NCBI RefSeq assembly: GCF_009792235.1
Contig: NZ_CP046973.1
Coordinates: forward strand, 1,674,001 to 1,738,000
Direction: 5' to 3'
Length of the DNA stretch: 64,000 nt
From: Microcystis aeruginosa FD4
GTDB lineage: Bacteria > Cyanobacteriota > Cyanobacteriia > Cyanobacteriales > Microcystaceae
Of this stretch, positions 9,244 to 16,714 are shown in pieces; position 1 is the stretch's first letter, and each line of letters opens with the position of its first letter. The position numbers were made by a program, and so were the translations under genes. A model generated the notes under the pieces. It did not search any database, was not told the origin of the DNA, and saw only the letters and a list, made by a program, of their open reading frames with translations.

Positions 9244-9822
9244 ATGATTACCGTCGAACCGATTATCTTAAACTTAAAATCCGTCAATTTAAGCGATGAG
9301 CAATTTTATCAACTTTGCCATAATAACGACGATTGGCGAATTGAACAAACTGCCCAAGGAGAATTAATTATTATGCCCCCGATTGGTGCTATTAGTGGGA
9401 ATCGAGAATCAGATTTAAACGGCTTTGTTTGGTTATGGAATCGTCAAACCAAACTCGGTAAAGTCTTTAGTTATTCCACTATCTTTACCTTACCCAAGGG
9501 GGGTAAACGTTCCCCTGATGTCGCTTGGATTGCTAATGAACGCTGGGACGCTTTACCCCGAGAAGAACAATAAAAATTTGCCACAATTTGTCCTGATTTT
9601 GTGATAGAATTAAGGTTGCGTACTGATTCTTTAAGTCAACTCCAAGCAAAGATGCAGGAATATCTTGATAGTGGCTTAAGATTGGGTTGGTTAATTGATC
9701 CCATTAGTCAACAGGTAGCCATCTATCGCCAGAATCAGGAAGTAGAAATCGTCTCATTACCAACCACCTTATCTGGGGAGTACGTTTTACCCGGATTTAC
9801 TTTAGAATTACCCATTTTTTGA
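9244..9822 (+). pseudogene. Uma2 family gene with an in-frame stop codon
   Basis: Translation runs in one frame from ATG 9244 to TAA 9571-9573 and continues in the same frame to 9822. The first part has KRSPDVAWIANERWDALPR and the second ICPDFVIELRLRTDSL, LGWLIDPISQQVAIY and LPGFTLELPIF, which join to a normal Uma2 protein of about 192 residues. The stop replaces one codon in the EEQxKFA turn (GAA to TAA is the simplest change). Both strands of the active site are split by it, so the product is probably inactive unless the codon is read through or is a sequencing error. Confidence 0.85.
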
Positions 9823-9839
9823 CGACAGGAAATACCAAA

Positions 9840-10508
9840 ATGATAGCAACTGCAACAATTTCTCCTCAATTAACCATTCCACGCCTAGAAAATGGGGACA
9901 AGCTTACTCGTCGTGAATTTGAGCGTAGATATAAGGCTATGCCAAATCTAAAAAAAGCAGAACTCATTGAAGGAATTGTTTATATTATGGCTTCTCCCCT
10001 CAGAATTAAGAACCATGGTGAACCTCATGCTCAGATTGTTACTTGGCTAGGTTTTTATCAAGCCTTTACTCCCAATCTGCAATTAGGCGATAATTGTACG
10101 GTTCGTCTTGATGCTGATAATGAACCTCAACCCGATGCACTATTAAGAATTAAAAATGGTGGACAATCAACGATTAGTGAGGATGGCTATGTCGAAGGTG
10201 CGCCAGAGTTAATCGTCGAAATTGCAGCGAGTACCGTCTCCCTTGACTTACATCAAAAACTCAATGTTTATCGCCGTAACCAAGTGCAAGAATATTTAGT
10301 CTGGCGAGTCGAAGATGGAGAATTTGATTGGTTTAGATTAACCAATGAAGAATATATTAAACTTGAACAGAACTCAGAAGGGATAATTTGTTCCCAGATA
10401 TTCCCTGGATTATGGTTAGATAGAGATGCTTTATTAGCCGGTGACTTAGCCCAGGTTTTAGATGTTTTGCAATTAGGAATAGCTACGCTCAAACATCAAG
10501 CTAGTTAG
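9840..10508 (+). CDS. Uma2 family putative endonuclease
   Basis: The 222-residue protein has QPDALLRIK and APELIVEIAAS as its nuclease strands and VQEYLVWRVEDGEFDWF in the C-terminal sheet, a longer Uma2 subtype with the N-terminal MPNLKKAELIEGIVYIMASP motif. I chose ATG 9840; an earlier in-frame start at 9819 would overlap the previous reading frame. It is the third tandem Uma2 gene, and the three differ enough to be old duplicates or separate arrivals. Confidence 0.87.
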   Translation: MIATATISPQLTIPRLENGDKLTRREFERRYKAMPNLKKAELIEGIVYIMASPLRIKNHGEPHAQIVTWLGFYQAFTPNLQLGDNCTVRLDADNEPQPDALLRIKNGGQSTISEDGYVEGAPELIVEIAASTVSLDLHQKLNVYRRNQVQEYLVWRVEDGEFDWFRLTNEEYIKLEQNSEGIICSQIFPGLWLDRDALLAGDLAQVLDVLQLGIATLKHQAS

Positions 10509-10582
10509 AGTAATCTAAATTTAACAAAAACTTCACGAAAATTCATAAAAAAACTATTGACTTGACGACCAAAGAAGGAGTA

Positions 10583-11419
10583 ATGAAAACCGATAAAATC
10601 TTTTATACCCTATTTCAAGTCTTTCCCGAACTTCTCTTTCAACTGCTAGGAGAATCTCCCAATCTGGCGCAAAATTATCAATTTAAATCAGTCGAAATCA
10701 AAGAATTAGCTTTCCGACTCGATGGGGTATTTATTCCCGATGCAGACCACCCGGATTATCCGCTTTACTTTGTCGAAGTTCAATTTCAAAAAGACGAGGA
10801 TTTTTATTGGCGATTTATGACTCAAATCTTCCTCTATCTCAAGCAGTATAAGCCTGAACGTACTTGCTGTCCCGTGATTCTGTGGGGAAAGCGCCGCTTG
10901 GACATTGGGTTTCCCATCGCTTACCAAAATTTGCTAAACTTAGAGCAGATGCAACGAATATATCTCGATGAAATCGAGGCTGAATCTCCTCCCTCTCTGG
11001 GGATAAGTATCCTCCAGTTTATCGTCATCAGCACGAAAAAAGCACCAAAACAGGTTCAATCCTTGATTGAGCAAACCCGCCAACAGATTATTGACCCTAA
11101 CACTCAACGAAATGTTATCGAGTTAATCGAGAAGATTATTATCTACAAATTTCCGCAGAAAAGTCGCCAGGAGTTAGAAGCTATGTTTAATCTCACGGAA
11201 TGGAAACAAACCAAGTTTTATCAAGAAGCTAAGGAAGAGGGGAAACTTGAAGGGAAACTTGAAGGGAAACTTGAAGGGAAACTTGAAGGAAAACTTGAAG
11301 GGAAAATGGAAACAATTCCCCTTCTGGTTAGGTTGGGACTTAATGAAGAACAAATTGCACGGGAATTAAATCTAAGAGTTGAGATTGTTCATCAATTTAT
11401 TATCAATCAGAACAATTAA
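10583..11419 (+). CDS. Rpn/DUF2887 family PD-(D/E)XK nuclease-like protein
   Basis: The N-terminal 120 residues carry the Rpn-type core (KTDKIFYTLFQVFPELLFQLL, then LAFRLDGVFIPD and LYFVEVQFQKDEDFYWRF), with the aspartate and the E-x-Q pair of the nuclease fold. The family promotes RecA-independent recombination in enterobacteria. AAGGAG lies seven bases upstream of ATG 10583, so I prefer it to the TTG at 10562. Near the C terminus a 12-bp unit (GGGAAACTTGAA) is repeated about five times and encodes KLEG repeats, a copy number likely to vary among strains. A final helix follows (LVRLGLNEEQIARELN). Confidence 0.85.
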   Translation: MKTDKIFYTLFQVFPELLFQLLGESPNLAQNYQFKSVEIKELAFRLDGVFIPDADHPDYPLYFVEVQFQKDEDFYWRFMTQIFLYLKQYKPERTCCPVILWGKRRLDIGFPIAYQNLLNLEQMQRIYLDEIEAESPPSLGISILQFIVISTKKAPKQVQSLIEQTRQQIIDPNTQRNVIELIEKIIIYKFPQKSRQELEAMFNLTEWKQTKFYQEAKEEGKLEGKLEGKLEGKLEGKLEGKMETIPLLVRLGLNEEQIARELNLRVEIVHQFIINQNN

Positions 11420-11439
11420 AACTTTTAAGAGATTGCTTC

Positions 11440-11760
11440 GGGGGGTGAAGAAGCAGGGGAGAGGGGGAGCAGGGGAGTACAGGTTGTTGCTCTCATAGTA
11501 GGTTGATTCATGAATCAACTGGCGTTGCTGATTTGAGATATGAATCTTCTTTTGTGGTATTTTTAAAACCTAGACCCAAACTAACTTTTGGATGGGTGCA
11601 AGGTTGTCATTCATACCTTGATTCAGCAACGCCCTCTTTCTTAACAAAAATTTACCTAAAAATTATTGACTTGGATTGGCAGTGCTGCTACAGTGTGAAA
11701 AACCAGAAGTGTTGAATGTTAAGATTTTGAGGATTTTGTACCTCTGACAGAATTACTTAA
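11440..11760. repeat. Degenerate second copy of the pirE upstream region, split by a MITE
   Basis: Two blocks here match the sequence just upstream of pirE: GAAGCAGGGGAGAGGGGG (near 11450; also 12611) and CTTAACAAAAATTTACCTAAA (11640; CTTAACAATAATTTACCTAAA at 12667). These are followed by a TTGAC-containing promoter-like stretch and by TTGAGGATTTTGTACC where pirE has TTGGAGGATTTTACCCC. The coding part that should follow is missing. A 113-bp MITE separates the two blocks. The region looks like the remnant of a second precursor gene's control region. Confidence 0.55.
11521..11633. mobile_element. 113-bp MITE, copy 1
   Basis: The element begins GGCGTTGCTGA and ends with its exact complement TCAGCAACGCC. 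A second copy of the same length lies at 33702-33814, differing at only a few positions. No transposase is encoded. Here no target duplication is obvious; the other copy is flanked by an 8-bp direct repeat. Confidence 0.85.
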
Positions 11761-11800
11761 GCTATGATTAAGGTAAGATTTACTTACTCATACATCACAA

Positions 11801-12193
11801 ATGACTCGAGTTACTATTGATTTACCAGTCAGTTTAGCTGAAACCGCCCAATGTTTAGGAAAGGCTACGGAACGAGAGTTATCAGAGGTTTTAATTGATA
11901 CCTTAGAAATCATTTTACCTACCTTTAATAATCTCTCAGCAGTGGGCAATCATGTTGAAATTTCCCATCTGTTAGATACTGAAGTGATTGAATTAGCTAA
12001 TTCAAAAATGGATGTTGTTCAAAATCAACGCTTGGGAGAGTTACAAGCTAAGGGAAAAAATACGGGTTTAACCGAAGCTGAAGGCTATGAATTATCAGTT
12101 TTAATCTCAATTTACCAAATGGGACAATTAAGAAAGTCAATAGCCTTGGCTGAAGCCGTTAAAAGAGGTTTGAGAGATCCTTTAATACCATGA
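11801..12193 (+). CDS. Conserved hypothetical protein paired with an HNH nuclease
   Basis: The 130-residue protein starts with an RHH-like strand-helix segment (MTRVTIDLPVSLAETAQCLG) and continues with predicted helices containing ANSKMDVVQNQRLGELQ and YELSVLISIYQMGQLRK. The opening resembles ribbon-helix-helix antitoxins. Its stop overlaps the start of the HNH gene by four bases (ATGA), so the two are co-translated. I infer a regulator or antitoxin partner of the nuclease; the family is a cyanobacterial hypothetical with no proven role. Confidence 0.8.
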   Translation: MTRVTIDLPVSLAETAQCLGKATERELSEVLIDTLEIILPTFNNLSAVGNHVEISHLLDTEVIELANSKMDVVQNQRLGELQAKGKNTGLTEAEGYELSVLISIYQMGQLRKSIALAEAVKRGLRDPLIP

Positions 12194-12609
12194 GCTTTCT
12201 CACAGAAACTTTGCGCCAAAAAGTTAGACAACGGGCAGGAAATCGCTGTGAATATTGCCTCAGTCACCAGGATTATATTATGGGAAGATTACAAATTTAT
12301 CATATCCAACCTTTAACTAAAGGTGGTGCTAATACAGAAGATAATTTATGTTTAGCTTGGGAATTATGTAATCAATATAAGTGGACACAAACTGAGGCTA
12401 TTGATCCTGAATCTGAGCAGTTAGTTTCCTTATTTAATCCTCGCCTTCAAAAATGGCAAGAACATTTTTCTTGGAATCCAGACGGAACAGAAATTAAAGG
12501 GATAACGGCTTGTGGTCGTGCCACAGTTGTAGCTTTAAGATTAAACAATAATCTGGCTGTTGTTGTGCGTAAAAATTGGGTTAAAGCTGGTTGGCATCCA
12601 CCTGATTAG
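12190..12609 (+). CDS. HNH endonuclease domain protein
   Basis: A 139-residue protein with the HNH fold: RCEYCLSHQ supplies the first cysteine pair, YHIQPLTKGGANTEDNL the catalytic histidine and asparagine region, and WELCNQYKW the last segment. The residue before the histidine is tyrosine rather than the common glutamate or aspartate, so metal chemistry may be altered. It overlaps the preceding small gene by four bases and ends 148 bp before pirE. It is probably an accessory cassette rather than part of cyanobactin synthesis. Confidence 0.85.
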   Translation: MSFLTETLRQKVRQRAGNRCEYCLSHQDYIMGRLQIYHIQPLTKGGANTEDNLCLAWELCNQYKWTQTEAIDPESEQLVSLFNPRLQKWQEHFSWNPDGTEIKGITACGRATVVALRLNNNLAVVVRKNWVKAGWHPPD

Positions 12610-12692
12610 TGAAGCAGGGGAGAGGGGGAACAGGGGAGAAAGTGTGATTCGCAAACTTTACTTTTCCTTAACAATAATTTACCTAAAACCTC

Positions 12693-12747
12693 TTGACATT
12701 GTTGGCACTGTCATAAATTTTTTTATCAAAAATAAACTTATTGGAGG
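12693..12747 (+). promoter_or_regulatory. Putative pirE promoter and ribosome binding site
   Basis: A consensus -35 box TTGACA lies at 12693-12698, followed by an AT-rich stretch with weak -10 candidates (CATAAA at 12712, TAAATT at 12714), and a strong GGAGG ribosome site at 12743-12747, ten bases before the pirE ATG. The spacer is short for a standard promoter, so the -10 is uncertain. A degenerate copy of this region sits at 11640-11745. Confidence 0.45.
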
Positions 12748-12757
12748 ATTTTACCCC

Positions 12758-12901
12758 ATGAAAACCAAGAAACTGACACCCCGTAACTCTGTTCCTGTCC
12801 AACGGGAAAATGCCGCTACCGTCTCTCGTGATGGCAATGCGATTGCTCCCCAATGGCTCCGAGGGATTGCGCATCCCTTTGCGGGAGACGACGCGGAGTA
12901 A
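12758..12901 (+). CDS. pirE: Cyanobactin precursor peptide (piricyclamide/anacyclamide type)
   Basis: The 47-residue peptide has the architecture of PirE/AcyE precursors: a leader starting MKTKKLTPRNSVPVQRE, a variable region, and the conserved C-terminal follower FAGDDAE. The follower is the recognition tail removed by the PatG-type macrocyclase, which cuts after the preceding proline. The core therefore ends ...WLRGIAHP; its N-terminal boundary (near Ala30 to Trp33) is not obvious, because the leader lacks a clear PatA site. The core has no Cys, Ser or Thr, consistent with the absence of a heterocyclase gene. GGAGG sits ten bases upstream. The gene is too short for many gene finders. The cluster letters follow the Microcystis pir nomenclature by similarity. 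Confidence 0.88.
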   Translation: MKTKKLTPRNSVPVQRENAATVSRDGNAIAPQWLRGIAHPFAGDDAE

Positions 12902-13059
12902 TGCTCCCGATTAGAGCATCGAACTTCAAATCATGTCAAAAGTCTTTTTCTGCTTGCCAGGGTGCGCGGTTTGCCCCAACGAATTGACGTACAACCCTTG
13001 TTAATTCAGGGCTTTCTGTTACCTGGCACGCGGGAGAAGCTTTTGAGCGAAGTGATTAA
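12902..13059. other. Spacer downstream of pirE
   Basis: No frame or RNA gene is recognised in these roughly 160 bp between pirE and the inverted repeat. The composition is more GC-rich than the surroundings (CCTGGCACGCGGGAGAAGC), which suggests a fragment of foreign origin, but I cannot name it. There is no second precursor gene and no further copy of the follower motif. Confidence 0.3.
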
Positions 13060-13125
13060 AAAAGTCGGGGATTTTCTTAAACTCTGAGAATCAAAATCAA
13101 AGATTTACATAAATCCCCGACTTTT
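13060..13125 (+). terminator. Long inverted repeat between pirE and pirF
   Basis: AAAAGTCGGGGATTT at 13060-13074 is the exact complement of AAATCCCCGACTTTT at 13111-13125, giving a perfect 15-bp stem with a 36-base loop. A T-rich tail follows. It could attenuate transcription so that the precursor is made in excess over the enzymes, or it could be a mobile palindrome. The perfect stem is seen; the role is inference. Confidence 0.6.
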
Positions 13126-13150
13126 GATCTTTAATCTAACACTTGAAATT

Positions 13151-14047
13151 ATGATAGTTGCCGAGATTCAAAAAAACTCTCTCAAAGAGCAAAGAATACA
13201 ATTTATCCGTAATCATCAACAAGCTTTTGATGTTGAGCCGATTTATCCTCTGGGGCTGTTTGAAGATTTTGTTATGGAAGTTGAAGGCGATTGTAATATT
13301 GAAGCCTCCTGTAAGATAGAATTAGATAAACTCATTGCCTCACGGTTTATGCTCTTTTTTAAAGATCAGTCCCAAGAATGGCAAAAATGTCTAACTCAAT
13401 CTTTAGCTTTTTTTCGGCAAGTTGAAAACCGAGTTGGTGTTCAATTAGATTATTCCTTATTACAGAAATTTTTAGGACATAACTTTGACTTTAGCAAACT
13501 AGAAGTTCTCAGTGCTGGACTTGATTTAAGAACTAATTTAGCTGATTCTAGTTTAAAAATACACATTAGAATTAAAGATTATCCTGAAAAGCTACAAACT
13601 GCTTTCGTTTTAAGTGATGGTGCTGCTGACAGTGATTATTTAAGTGAATTTGTTGAGTTAATTGGTTTTGATTTTTACTTTAATGGTAAAAGTGAAATCG
13701 AAATTTATGCCGAACTTCAAGAAGATGATTTTTTCAGACCAGAAACCATCAATTTAGTCTGGCGACATTTTCCTGATTCAGTCTTAAAACCTCTGCAAGG
13801 ATCAAGTTTGTTTTTCACGGGTTTATCAAAAGCAAATAATAACCCAGTGCTTTACTACCATCTCAAAGGTCGTCAAGATTTAACCAATTATTTTAAGATT
13901 AATGATACAGCCCAAAGAGTTCACAGTTTTTATCAACATCAAGACATTTTACCCAGTATGTGGGTAGGTACTACTCAAAAAGAATTAGAAAAAACGAGAA
14001 TTGAGAATATTCGGCTTTATTATTACAAATCCTTCAAGATGGAGTAA
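13151..14047 (+). CDS. pirF: Cyanobactin prenyltransferase family protein (PatF/PirF/LynF)
   Basis: The 298-residue protein matches the PatF family along its length: RIQFIRNHQQAFDVEPIYPL near the start, ASRFMLFF, a central run of beta-strands (LDLRTNLADSSLKIHIRIK), PVLYYHLKGRQDLTNYF and the ending IRLYYYKSF. Members attach dimethylallyl or geranyl groups to Tyr, Ser/Thr, Trp or peptide termini of cyanobactins; some are inactive. The core here contains Trp but no Tyr, Ser or Thr, so Trp, His or a terminus would be the acceptor. I chose ATG 13151; an in-frame TTG at 13124 lies inside the upstream palindrome. It appears intact. Confidence 0.9.
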   Translation: MIVAEIQKNSLKEQRIQFIRNHQQAFDVEPIYPLGLFEDFVMEVEGDCNIEASCKIELDKLIASRFMLFFKDQSQEWQKCLTQSLAFFRQVENRVGVQLDYSLLQKFLGHNFDFSKLEVLSAGLDLRTNLADSSLKIHIRIKDYPEKLQTAFVLSDGAADSDYLSEFVELIGFDFYFNGKSEIEIYAELQEDDFFRPETINLVWRHFPDSVLKPLQGSSLFFTGLSKANNNPVLYYHLKGRQDLTNYFKINDTAQRVHSFYQHQDILPSMWVGTTQKELEKTRIENIRLYYYKSFKME

Positions 14048-14052
14048 ATTTT

Positions 14053-14517
14053 ATGTTGATGATAGAAGTAAATGAATTAAAACAACTCTATGACGTTGAT
14101 GATGATCAATGGCTGGAACAAACTATTAACTTACTGAAAAATCATCAATTCCCACAGCTAGATTTAGATAATTTAATTGGGGAGTTAGAGGATTTGGGTA
14201 GAGAGAAGAAAAATTGTGCCGCTAGTCTGTTAGAGCAAATTATTCGTCATTTGCTGTTACTGCAATATTGGACAACTGAAGCCGAATATAATGCTGTTCA
14301 CTGGCAAGAAGAAATCTATAACTTTCGTACTCAACTGAGACGAAAAATCACGACTAATCTCCGCAAGTATTTAGAAGATGAATTAACCTCTATCTATCAA
14401 GATGCGCTAGGTTTTGTTAAAATTAAAACAACTAATTTAGTAACTTTTCCTACTGAATGCCCCTACTCCCTAGAACAATTACTTGATCGTTCTTGGTTGC
14501 CCAATCAAACCTATTAA
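14053..14517 (+). CDS. DUF29 family protein inside the cyanobactin cluster
   Basis: The 154-residue protein has the DUF29 pattern: LYDVDDDQWLEQTINLLKN, LDNLIGELEDLGREKK, a helix with LLLLQYW, and CPYSLEQLLDRSWLP at the end. DUF29 proteins are common in cyanobacteria and have no established role. It starts five bases after pirF stops and ends 21 bp before pirA, so it is probably co-transcribed with both. DUF29 is not part of the standard cyanobactin toolkit as I know it, so this is likely a later arrival. A second DUF29 gene lies at 53687-54127. Confidence 0.85.
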   Translation: MLMIEVNELKQLYDVDDDQWLEQTINLLKNHQFPQLDLDNLIGELEDLGREKKNCAASLLEQIIRHLLLLQYWTTEAEYNAVHWQEEIYNFRTQLRRKITTNLRKYLEDELTSIYQDALGFVKIKTTNLVTFPTECPYSLEQLLDRSWLPNQTY

Positions 14518-14538
14518 CTTATAACTAATAACTAAATA

Positions 14539-15827
14539 ATGATTCCAGGATTGCAAGCATTACACAAACTAACCCAGGGTTCCCCAGAGATTACTGTTGC
14601 CATTCTTGATGGTGTCGTAGATACTCAGCATCCCTGTTTTCAGGGAGCAAAATTAACTCGACTGCCCACCTTAGTATTACATGGTGCAACCAGTGGGCAG
14701 ATGTCCACCCATGGGACTCATATTGCTAGTTTAATTTTTGGACAGCCTAATACAGAAATCGAAGGAATTGCCCCTCAGTGTCACGGTTTACTCGTGCCAG
14801 TTTTTTCCGATGACCGACGGCGACTATCTCAACTAGATTTAGCCCGTGCGATTGAACAAGCCGCCGAAAATGGAGCGCACATTATTAGTATTAGTGGGGG
14901 GCGCTCACCGATATGGGAGAAGCAGAAGACTGGCTAGAGCGTGCCATTGAAATGTGTAGCCAGAGAAATATTCTTGTCGTTGCGGCTGCCGGAAATGATG
15001 GTTGCGAGTGCCTCCATGTTCCAGCCGCCCTTCCTGCTGTCCTAGCAGTGGGTGCTGTTGATGCTAGAGGGCATCCCCTCGACTTTAGTAATTGGGGGGA
15101 AACCTACCAAAATCAAGGCATCCTTGCCCCTGGAGAAAACATCTTAGGGGCAGAACCCGGCGGCGGGACAATACAAATGAGTGGCACTAGCTTCGCTGCG
15201 CCCATCGTAGCAGGAGTAGCGGCTTTATTACTCAGCTTGCAAGTGCAGCGGGGAGAAACACCTAATCCCCACGCAGTCAGGGAAGCATTACTAAAAAGCG
15301 CCCTTCCCTGTCCCTTGACAAACAGTGAAAACGAACCAAAATGTTTAGCCGGCCTGTTGAACATTTCGGGGGCAATTAAACACCTAACCGGAGAAACCAT
15401 GTCCGAAACCATAGAAACCCAAGCAACAGTAGAAGCTTCCGGCTGCGGCTGCGGTGGTACACCTGAAACCACCGAGGTTCAACGCCAAAATCTCGAACTG
15501 AGTGCCGCAACCAGCGCACCGTTAATCCCCGTTGTTGCCGCCTAAATTCCCAACCCTGTAACAACCTCTCAAGGAGTATCCATGCCTGAAACTACCACTA
15601 AATCTGTTACCCCCAGTCAAGCTGCTGAACCCGCTGGCGGAATCGTCTATACCATTGGCACTTTGGGCTATGAATTCGGTACAGAAGCCCGTCGGGACAC
15701 ATTTAAACAACTGATGCCCACCGCCGTAATTGGTGGGATTGAAGTTCCCTCTAACCCCTACGATGCCCGCCAGATGGTGGATTATTTAGCGGATAACCTC
15801 TCAGAAGCCAAATCCTTAATCTGGACA
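14539..15827 (+). pseudogene. pirA: Cyanobactin N-terminal protease (PatA/PirA), frameshifted and truncated
   Basis: PatA-type proteases remove the leader from the precursor. The first frame (14539-14901) has subtilase residues Asp24 (AILDGVVD) and His58 (STHGTHIAS). At a run of six G (14896-14901) the frame is lost; adding one G restores SGGALTDMGEAEDWLE, and the second frame carries the catalytic Ser (GTSFAAPI, codon at 15189), then the linker motif SGCGCGG. That frame ends at TAA 15543. Twelve codons later, in the same frame, ATG 15582 behind AAGGAG opens the PatA/PatG C-terminal domain (IGTLGYEFGTEARRD, DARQMVDYLADN), which breaks off after LIWT at 15827 where a Uma2 gene abuts. Three lesions make a functional product unlikely. 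Confidence 0.85.
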
Positions 15828-15834
15828 CCTTCCA

Positions 15835-16647
15835 TTAATCTTCCGGTTCTATCCCCAAGGCCCTTAACTGTTCCGCTAGGCGCTCGGCTCGTTGTCGTTC
15901 CCGCTCGGCTCGTTGTCGCTCCTGTTCGGCTCGTTGTCGTTCCTGTTCAGTAGATTCCTGGGAAGTTAACAACAAGTTACCTTCCCCATCCCACCAGCGA
16001 AGCCAGGGAAAGAACTGATTTTGGTATTCCCCTTGCCAAATTCCTAACTCTACATTTAAAGGAGTAATAGGATAATGACCGCGCTGATTAGGAGTCATTT
16101 TTTGGTAACGACCATTAACTAACTGGTACATCTCGATCTGGGCCTTGTTAACTTCATAAATTCCATAAAAAGGAATTTGAATCGCTCGCTCATAGATCCA
16201 AAATTTACCCTTAACAGGCGTTTTATCCCGTTCTTCTTCACCATTGCCAGAGACAAATTCTAAGGCAATAACCGGTTCAATGGTTTCTTTCCACATCACA
16301 AAGGAACGGCGAACTTGACCATCAATAGTCGTGGGGACATGGGGAACATAAAACCAATCGGGAGCAACAGCACCCTTTTCTAGAGATTCTGGATGCTCTG
16401 GCAATCGCCAATAAATCCCACAATCTCGACCTAGGCAGTAATTACCGTCAGGATGTAATTGTTCTAAAAGGGGTGTAATAGTATCCGTTAAAAGGTCTGC
16501 TTGGGGAGGCTCTTGATAGTTTTTCACAAAACTTCCATCTTTATCGGGGAGTTGGGTGTGGTCGGGTAAAGGGGAAGCACAATACGCTGTGGTCGAAGGT
16601 TCCTGAATTGTGGTTGAGGATTGTACCGTTTGGGTCATTGCACTCAT
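15835..16647 (-). CDS. Uma2 family protein with coiled-coil tail
   Basis: The 270-residue protein has Uma2-type strands (GAVAPDWFYVPHVP, TIEPVIALEFVSGNG, IYEVNKAQIEMYQLVNGRY) and ends in a charged repeat ERQRAEQERQRAERERQRAE, a likely coiled coil encoded by a GC-rich repeat. It lies opposite to the pir genes, and its 3' end touches the point where pirA is cut off, so it marks an insertion or deletion that removed the pirA tail and everything that stood between pirA and pirG. It appears intact. Confidence 0.85.
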   Translation of the reverse strand: MSAMTQTVQSSTTIQEPSTTAYCASPLPDHTQLPDKDGSFVKNYQEPPQADLLTDTITPLLEQLHPDGNYCLGRDCGIYWRLPEHPESLEKGAVAPDWFYVPHVPTTIDGQVRRSFVMWKETIEPVIALEFVSGNGEEERDKTPVKGKFWIYERAIQIPFYGIYEVNKAQIEMYQLVNGRYQKMTPNQRGHYPITPLNVELGIWQGEYQNQFFPWLRWWDGEGNLLLTSQESTEQERQRAEQERQRAERERQRAERLAEQLRALGIEPED

Positions 16648-16714
16648 CTTTAATTCCCCTATTTTTGCTATCTAGCTTTTATTCTATAACTGTTCTTGAA
16701 AACCTGCAAAAACT

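Noticed and set aside
12560..12757. Extension of the cyanobactin precursor to the in-frame ATG at 12560
   Set aside because: The longer frame overlaps the HNH gene and crosses the promoter region; GGAGG lies ten bases before ATG 12758 and the leader matches the family from there.
15113..15710. Several minus-strand frames opposite pirA
   Set aside because: They are shadows of the subtilase coding region; the plus-strand frames carry all catalytic motifs.
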